Source of the DNA: a virus
Reading direction: 5' to 3' (one strand)
Length of the DNA stretch: 24,699 nt
IMG/VR virus record: IMGVR_UViG_3300033182_000628
Span: 1-24,699 of that record
The notes under the pieces were generated by a model that was not told the origin of the DNA, did not search any database, and worked only from the letters and a program-made list of their open reading frames with translations. The stretch's first letter is position 1, and each line of letters starts with the position of its first letter. Below, one piece after another: positions 20,953 through 24,699 of the stretch. The translations under genes were made by a program, and so were the position numbers.

Positions 20953-21426
20953 ATGAGCTTGGATATAAATACTAATGTAAGTTATGAAAATCCATGGACG
21001 TTTGATAACAAACCTTTTGATAGTAATGATATTGGGGATTACTTCGGGTTTGTTTATCTCATTACCAATAAGTCCAACCAACGAAAATACCTTGGGAGGA
21101 AGTATTTTTGGTCGTTCAGAAAACCACCAGGTAAAAAAAGAAAAGTAAAACAAGAATCGGATTGGAAGAAGTATTACGGTTCTTGCCCAGAATTAAAAGA
21201 GGATTTAAAAAAATACGGTAAAGAGACTTTCAATAGAGAAATAATAAGTCTCCACACCACGAAGGGTAATTGTAATTTTGAGGAAACAAAACAGTTATTC
21301 TTAAATAATGTCTTATCTGAGGCACTTGACGACGGCAGTCCAGCATACTACAATAGCAACATCCTTGGACGCTACATGCGAAAAGATTATGGTAACTTTG
21401 GAAGACACCCTGAAATTGACACATGA
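20953..21426 (+). CDS. SegE-like GIY-YIG domain protein
   Basis: 157 residues. The segment GFVYLITNKSNQRKYLGRKYF is a GIY-YIG variant (VYLI...KYLG), followed by a basic KPPGKKRKVKQ region, DWKKYYGSCPELKEDLKKYGKETFNREII and a C-terminal YYNSNILGRYMRKDYG. This is the pattern of the T4 SegE-type putative endonucleases, which are widespread in T4-like marine phages. Unlike the two GIY-YIG genes at 3902 and 18784 it has no NUMOD3 repeats, its composition matches the surrounding genes, and there is no sign of an interrupted host gene, so it looks like a long-term resident. It overlaps the next ORF by 38 bases. Confidence 0.85.
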   Translation: MSLDINTNVSYENPWTFDNKPFDSNDIGDYFGFVYLITNKSNQRKYLGRKYFWSFRKPPGKKRKVKQESDWKKYYGSCPELKEDLKKYGKETFNREIISLHTTKGNCNFEETKQLFLNNVLSEALDDGSPAYYNSNILGRYMRKDYGNFGRHPEIDT

Positions 21427-21595
21427 CTGGGCAGTAGATCGTATACATACTCTTTGTGATATTCCTACTTATGATGTCGTGAATACCGTTGAAGATGCAT
21501 ATGCCATCAAAGCCGAATTCTATGAGTGGTTGAATCCAGAAATCGAAGACCATGAAATCTATTCACTAGAATACTTAGGAGACACGGATGACTAA
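21389..21595 (+). CDS. Small acidic protein of unknown function
   Basis: 68 residues from the ATG at 21389, which lies inside the end of the SegE-like gene; longer in-frame starts would overlap that gene more. The product is acidic, with helical VTLEDTLKLTHDWAVDRIHTL and an acidic end (DHEIYSLEYLGDTDD). No motif is recognised. It overlaps the next small ORF in an ATGACTAA arrangement (8 bases), suggesting translational coupling. Confidence 0.6.
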   Translation: MVTLEDTLKLTHDWAVDRIHTLCDIPTYDVVNTVEDAYAIKAEFYEWLNPEIEDHEIYSLEYLGDTDD

Positions 21596-21749
21596 CGGAG
21601 CATCAGACAGTTTTAAAAAGAGGATACTCGAAGAGTGTGAGAAACTGGCTTGCGATGGACACCACATCGAAGCAAGTCATTTGTTCAGAACTTACTTCCC
21701 AGAGTTTGGGTCAGCACTCCCTGACAGATTTGACACAGTGCGGGTTTAA
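21588..21749 (+). CDS. Small protein of unknown function
   Basis: 53 residues starting 8 bases before the previous stop. The product (MTNGASDSFKKRILEECEKL..., then HIEASHLFRTYFPEFGSALPDRF) looks like a genuine soluble cyanophage protein, with two short helices and no membrane segment. It competes with a 54-60 codon ORF in another frame over 21637-21819; I favour this one because of the tight overlaps at both ends and its protein-like composition. Confidence 0.6.
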   Translation: MTNGASDSFKKRILEECEKLACDGHHIEASHLFRTYFPEFGSALPDRFDTVRV

Positions 21750-21826
21750 TGCTAAACTACATAAACTTGTGCCGACAGAGATTTTATCTCTATGCGGATG
21801 TAGAGTTCAAACGATTTAATGTTTAA
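21749..21826 (+). CDS. Possible 25-residue peptide
   Basis: A TAATG junction starts a 25-codon ORF (MLNYINLCRQRFYLYADVEF...) that ends 8 bases into the lysozyme-like gene. The coupling at both ends is the only support. It may simply carry ribosomes across to the next gene or be chance. Confidence 0.3.
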   Translation: MLNYINLCRQRFYLYADVEFKRFNV

Positions 21827-22430
21827 CAAAATTATTGCTACAATTCTTGCAACAACTGGTGCAGCATGTGCCTATCCTTCAATCAGTGAGATTGCAGCAC
21901 CGCCACAAGTTGCAATGGTCGATGTGAAAGTTGATAATGGTAAGGCAATTCCAATCGAAGTGGTAGAAAAAACTTGGAGGTGTCCGGGATGTAATAGTAA
22001 TGAAAAGTATGTCCTAGCAAAACTTCAAGAAAGCACAAAAATTCGTGACCGTAATGCCCTTGCAACGATTATGGGCAATATCAAATCAGAGTCTGGTTTC
22101 CGTCCTAATGTTTGTGAGGGAGGTGCTATTGTCCCCTACGAAAAATGTTATCGTGGTGGTTATGGTCTTATTCAATGGACTACTTATGCTAGGTATAAAG
22201 GTCTAGGAACCTTCTGTAAGAAATATGGTTGCAATCCTAGCAGTATTGAAGGGCAGACTCGTTATATGATTAACGAATCTCAGTTCCAAAAAATTCTTCC
22301 TGAGTTTGAGGGTGCTGGGCAACCTGTTCATCAATACATGGTTGGTGCTTACTACTGGTTAGGTTGGGGCATCAAAGGGCATCGTGAACATTACGCTTAT
22401 AACTATACTAAGAAACTTGTTTGGGCATGA
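21819..22430 (+). CDS. Exported phage lysozyme-like peptidoglycan hydrolase
   Basis: 203 residues. Residues 1-18 form a Sec-type signal (MFNKIIATILATTGAACA, cleavage probably before Y19). A CPGC pair is at 55-58. Residues 64-200 match the phage tail lysozyme type: NALATIMGNIKSESGF with a candidate catalytic E91, then GGYGLIQWTTYARYKGL, then a C-terminal YWLGWGIKGH region. Such enzymes cleave the glycan backbone of peptidoglycan. An N-terminal signal means it would be sent to the periplasm by the host rather than depend entirely on a holin. It could be the endolysin or a virion lytic enzyme; the sequence alone does not decide. It is followed in tight overlap by the 22427 gene. Confidence 0.82.
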   Translation: MFNKIIATILATTGAACAYPSISEIAAPPQVAMVDVKVDNGKAIPIEVVEKTWRCPGCNSNEKYVLAKLQESTKIRDRNALATIMGNIKSESGFRPNVCEGGAIVPYEKCYRGGYGLIQWTTYARYKGLGTFCKKYGCNPSSIEGQTRYMINESQFQKILPEFEGAGQPVHQYMVGAYYWLGWGIKGHREHYAYNYTKKLVWA

Positions 22431-22828
22431 TTAAAAAAGTAGTCAAAAAGGGGATTAAATACGTCAAGAAAGTATTCATCCCTAGGAGTGAGTTCATTGA
22501 AGATACTCCTAAAAAACCTGAAAAGAAACAACCGACTTACACGGGAGTTGTTGCCCCTGTTGTTACTCCTTTTGATTCTTGGTTTTCTAAGCCTGTAAAG
22601 AGTGAAAGGGTTATTGCTTACGAAAAGCATGTTGCCCAGAAGATTGAAGAGCAAAAGATTGTTGAGGCAGCACAACCTAAAAAAGAAGCACAAGACATCC
22701 ATCAACTGATGTATGAGCGTGCTTCTAAGTATTGGGGCACTTGGAAAGAAGAACTCCAAAGTCCTGGTGGGTCTGAAAATTTTCAAAGTGGTTGGAATTC
22801 TGGTAATGGTATGGGGCAGTTCAAATGA
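22427..22828 (+). CDS. Basic protein of unknown function
   Basis: 133 residues from the ATG in the ATGA overlap at 22427. A TTG at 22421 would add two residues but is less likely. The N-terminus is strongly basic (MIKKVVKKGIKYVKKVFIPR) and amphipathic, as in membrane-surface-binding peptides. It is followed by a Pro/Lys segment, a helical middle (KHVAQKIEEQKIVEAAQPKKEAQD) and a Gly/Asn-rich tail. No family is recognised. It is sandwiched between the lysozyme-like gene and a conserved small gene, overlapping both. Confidence 0.65.
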   Translation: MIKKVVKKGIKYVKKVFIPRSEFIEDTPKKPEKKQPTYTGVVAPVVTPFDSWFSKPVKSERVIAYEKHVAQKIEEQKIVEAAQPKKEAQDIHQLMYERASKYWGTWKEELQSPGGSENFQSGWNSGNGMGQFK

Positions 22829-23040
22829 ATGAAGACTGGCGTTACTCTGACGAGAGAATGAAACTTCGTGAACAAGCACTCAACTTATTGTTAAAAAGAT
22901 TTGGTAATGAGTTGCAAGAAAACGGAGAACCAGTATACTCTAATCAATCAATCTATGAGTGTGCCCATGACTGGGTATCACAAGGAAATGTAAACACCTT
23001 CGGGTTGGTTAAATACTATAAAGCGTATTACACATCATGA
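22825..23040 (+). CDS. Conserved small cyanophage protein
   Basis: 71 residues in ATGA overlaps at both ends. It opens MNEDWRYSDERMKLREQALN and continues with SIYECAHDWVSQGN and GLVKYYKAYY. I associate this pattern with a small protein conserved across T4-like cyanophages, of unknown function. Soluble and helical, with no signal peptide. The position between exported proteins does not by itself imply export. Confidence 0.75.
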   Translation: MNEDWRYSDERMKLREQALNLLLKRFGNELQENGEPVYSNQSIYECAHDWVSQGNVNTFGLVKYYKAYYTS

Positions 23041-23708
23041 AAAAATTTTTACTTGGTCTGATAGGTTCATCTTTGCTTGCTATTCCAGCACTAGCAAAAG
23101 AATCTAAACTTAAAAAAGGATTCTATAGTATGGATGCTTTGGGTTGCATGATATTACGAGAATGCACCGAGAATGTCCGACGAATCAAGAGTATCGAAGA
23201 TATTCGTAAAGAGTATCCTGATTCTAATTTTGATCTTGTTGCTGACGAGTTTGACTCGATGTTGGTGTCCCTTGATAAGATCGGAGTTATGGTTTTTCTA
23301 GGGCACGAAAAGTATTTTCCCCCTGGACATCGTGGTGCTTATCACACTGTATCCAATAACTTCTATCTGAATGATAGATTCATGCATCGCCCACATGTGC
23401 TGATGACTGTGATGCGTCATGAAGGTTGGCACGCAGCACAGGACTGTATGGCAGGTAGCATCAAGAATAGTATGATTGCTATCATTCACCCAGAAGAAAT
23501 GGTTCCACCTATCTGGCGTGATATTGTAGAGAAGACCTATCCCAAGTCTGCTGTGCCCTGGGAAGCAGAGGCAAAGTGGGCAGGTAGAACTGAAGGTATG
23601 ACTGCCGAAGCACTCAAAGCATGTGCTACTGGTAAGATGTGGGAAATATATAAACCCACACCTTTGACTGAGAAGTGGTTGCGTGAAGAGGGGTTTATTA
23701 CTAAATAA
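23037..23708 (+). CDS. Exported zincin-like (HEXXH) metallopeptidase-type protein
   Basis: 223 residues. The signal peptide MKKFLLGLIGSSLLAIPALA has a classic ALA cleavage site after residue 20. The zinc site is HEGWH (H128, E129, H132) in a helix (VMRHEGWHAAQDCM), with a possible third ligand among E176/E178 in PWEAEAKWAG. Two Cys pairs may form disulfides in the periplasm. The HExxH-plus-downstream-Glu order is that of gluzincin-like peptidases, but the family is not one I can name. Related proteins occur in cyanophages without known function. The gene overlaps the previous one (ATGA) and is the second exported product in this cluster. Confidence 0.75.
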   Translation: MKKFLLGLIGSSLLAIPALAKESKLKKGFYSMDALGCMILRECTENVRRIKSIEDIRKEYPDSNFDLVADEFDSMLVSLDKIGVMVFLGHEKYFPPGHRGAYHTVSNNFYLNDRFMHRPHVLMTVMRHEGWHAAQDCMAGSIKNSMIAIIHPEEMVPPIWRDIVEKTYPKSAVPWEAEAKWAGRTEGMTAEALKACATGKMWEIYKPTPLTEKWLREEGFITK

Positions 23709-23729
23709 CTGAGCCTTACTCCTCTACTT

Positions 23730-24053
23730 ATGGCTGATACAAAACCAGCAGTAGAGAAGGAAGACCACCATCATGAAGATAGAAGTGAAGTTTTGGGAAA
23801 TCTAGTGAAAGTTGTAGTTCTGATATGGTCTGCCTCTCTTCTCACATTCAGTTACGTTAGACTTCCTAACGGACAAAAAATTCTAGATTTTGACCCAACC
23901 TTTATCGCATCGGTGTTCTCTGGTTCTCTTGCTGCTTTCGGACTTTCTCCTGCTAAGAATAGTGGAAATGGTAACTCTGCTCCTAAAAAAGTAGAAGCAA
24001 AGAAAGAACCAGAAGTTGTGTCTGCAGTAGAGCCAAAGGATAAAGCATACTAA
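23730..24053 (+). CDS. Small membrane protein, two predicted TM segments
   Basis: 107 residues. A His/Glu/Asp-rich N-terminus (EKEDHHHEDRSE) is followed by a TM segment near 22-44 (LGNLVKVVVLIWSASLLTF) and a second hydrophobic segment near 54-73 (PTFIASVFSGSLAAFGL). The C-terminal tail is lysine-rich. Size and topology would be compatible with a holin-like or spanin-like role next to the lysozyme gene, but no family signature is visible and this is inference. Confidence 0.7.
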   Translation: MADTKPAVEKEDHHHEDRSEVLGNLVKVVVLIWSASLLTFSYVRLPNGQKILDFDPTFIASVFSGSLAAFGLSPAKNSGNGNSAPKKVEAKKEPEVVSAVEPKDKAY

Positions 24054-24071
24054 TCCATTGCTTCTAATAAA

Positions 24072-24668
24072 ATGGAAACCTCAGTCAGTGAAACAAAAAC
24101 CAAAAAACAACAACTAGTAAAACCTCAACGGTCTCCATTCAAGTGGGCAGTGCTCACTGTGGGGACCGTTTTTGGTGTTGCTCATCTAGGTGTTCTTGGT
24201 CATCTTCTAAACAGACAACAACTTCCTATTATTAACCTACCCGTTGGTGACTACACTGCTTATCAGGTAGAAGCAGGCAAAGATGGATATCGTATTCAGT
24301 ATCGATCAAACTCCCCACAAGTTATGGGTAAGGATAAGGTTGTTGTGAAGAAGAATGGTTTCTTCGGTATTGGTGGAGATACTAAAATAGTCCAACAAGA
24401 ACAGTACACCATGGACGGAGCGACTCATCTCCAGGGTGGTGAAGTGGGAAAGTTGACTGCCAAAAAGATAGAGTGTATCAAGGCGGAAGGTGGTGGCGAA
24501 AATGCAGGAAGACTAGTGGGAACTAGTATCGGTGCTTCTGCTGCTCCAATGTTTGCCAATATTCCTTACATTGGTTGGTTAGCAGCAGGATGGGTAGCAA
24601 TGTTTGGTGGAAACACCGGTGCTGAAATTGGTAGTGAAGTTGCTACGATGATGAAAGACTGTGACTAA
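24072..24668 (+). CDS. Membrane-anchored protein of unknown function
   Basis: 198 residues. A cytoplasmic basic N-terminus precedes a TM segment at about 25-47 (WAVLTVGTVFGVAHLGVLGHLL). A soluble domain (50-140) with KKNGFFGIGGDTKIVQQEQYTMDG and a single Cys (KKIECIK) follows. A Gly/Ala-rich hydrophobic region (about 145-190; GTSIGASAAPMF, WLAAGWVAMFGG) may insert in the membrane. I recognise the type from cyanophage genomes but not a function. It overlaps the next gene (TAATG). Confidence 0.7.
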   Translation: METSVSETKTKKQQLVKPQRSPFKWAVLTVGTVFGVAHLGVLGHLLNRQQLPIINLPVGDYTAYQVEAGKDGYRIQYRSNSPQVMGKDKVVVKKNGFFGIGGDTKIVQQEQYTMDGATHLQGGEVGKLTAKKIECIKAEGGGENAGRLVGTSIGASAAPMFANIPYIGWLAAGWVAMFGGNTGAEIGSEVATMMKDCD

Positions 24669-24699
24669 TGGAACACAAGTTTAAGTATTATTGGGGTGG
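24668..24699 (+). CDS. Start of a further gene, cut by the window end
   Basis: The ATG in a TAATG junction opens a frame MEHKFKYYWG... that runs off the window. Too short to identify; reported because the junction type is the same as for the neighbouring genes. Confidence 0.5.
   Translation, partial: MEHKFKYYWG

Noticed and set aside
20953-21426. SegE-like GIY-YIG gene as a third end-restoring cassette
   Set aside because: No neighbouring gene tail is duplicated, it lacks NUMOD3 repeats, and its composition matches its surroundings.
21637-21819. Alternative 60-codon frame over the small-ORF region
   Set aside because: It starts with GTG inside a better ORF, has no overlap-type start, and its product looks non-protein-like; its TAATG ending on the lysozyme gene is the only point in favour.

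Overview
The window reads as part of the genome of a T4-like marine cyanophage (cyanomyovirus of Synechococcus or Prochlorococcus). It carries uvsX, a 2-oxoglutarate/Fe(II) oxygenase, gp41 helicase, a mazG-type pyrophosphohydrolase, gp61 primase, nrdA and nrdB. Almost everything is on the + strand with overlapping ATGA or TAATG junctions. T4-type late promoter boxes (TATAAATA) are present, together with a long run of proteins of the kind known mainly from cyanophages. The identification is from recognised protein motifs and gene order, not from a database search.

Layout. 1-5207: recombination/replication block (uvsX partial, oxygenase, gp41, mazG, a 59-aa ORF), ending in a small TTCG hairpin and a tRNA-Ala(UGC). 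5335-13479: probable virion or late block. It holds two adjacent proteins with a PD-(D/E)XK-like signature, a nucleotidyltransferase-domain protein with a T4-like capsid-targeting N-terminus, a DUF3008-like protein, a small beta-rich virion-type protein and small membrane or coiled-coil proteins. 13492-18726: gp61, nrdA, nrdB. 18727-19959: a homing-endonuclease cassette and a Cys-rich small gene. 20008-20847: a histone-H1-like late protein. 20953-24699: a SegE-like GIY-YIG protein, small ORFs, an exported lysozyme-like protein, an exported HEXXH metallopeptidase-like protein and two membrane proteins.

The most striking content is a set of four homing-endonuclease insertions aimed at two essential loci. 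(a) gp41 is split inside its P-loop by an atypical split intein: a 16-residue N-intein and a 125-residue C-intein are encoded by separate ORFs. An antisense HNH gene with its own late promoter lies between them. (b) A GIY-YIG/NUMOD3 gene sits exactly at the gp41 stop codon. The 27-codon gp41 tail occurs twice, once recoded on gp41 and once fused to the end of the endonuclease. (c) An HNH gene of the same family as (a) sits between nrdA and nrdB with its own late promoter. (d) A GIY-YIG/NUMOD3 gene plus a 128-aa cargo gene sits exactly after nrdB. The last 11 codons of nrdB are repeated at the far end with only synonymous changes. Cases (b) and (d) look like the same strategy: a mobile endonuclease cassette that invades the 3' end of an essential gene and replaces the tail it displaces with a recoded copy. 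I regard this, with the split-intein cassette, as the most interesting system here.
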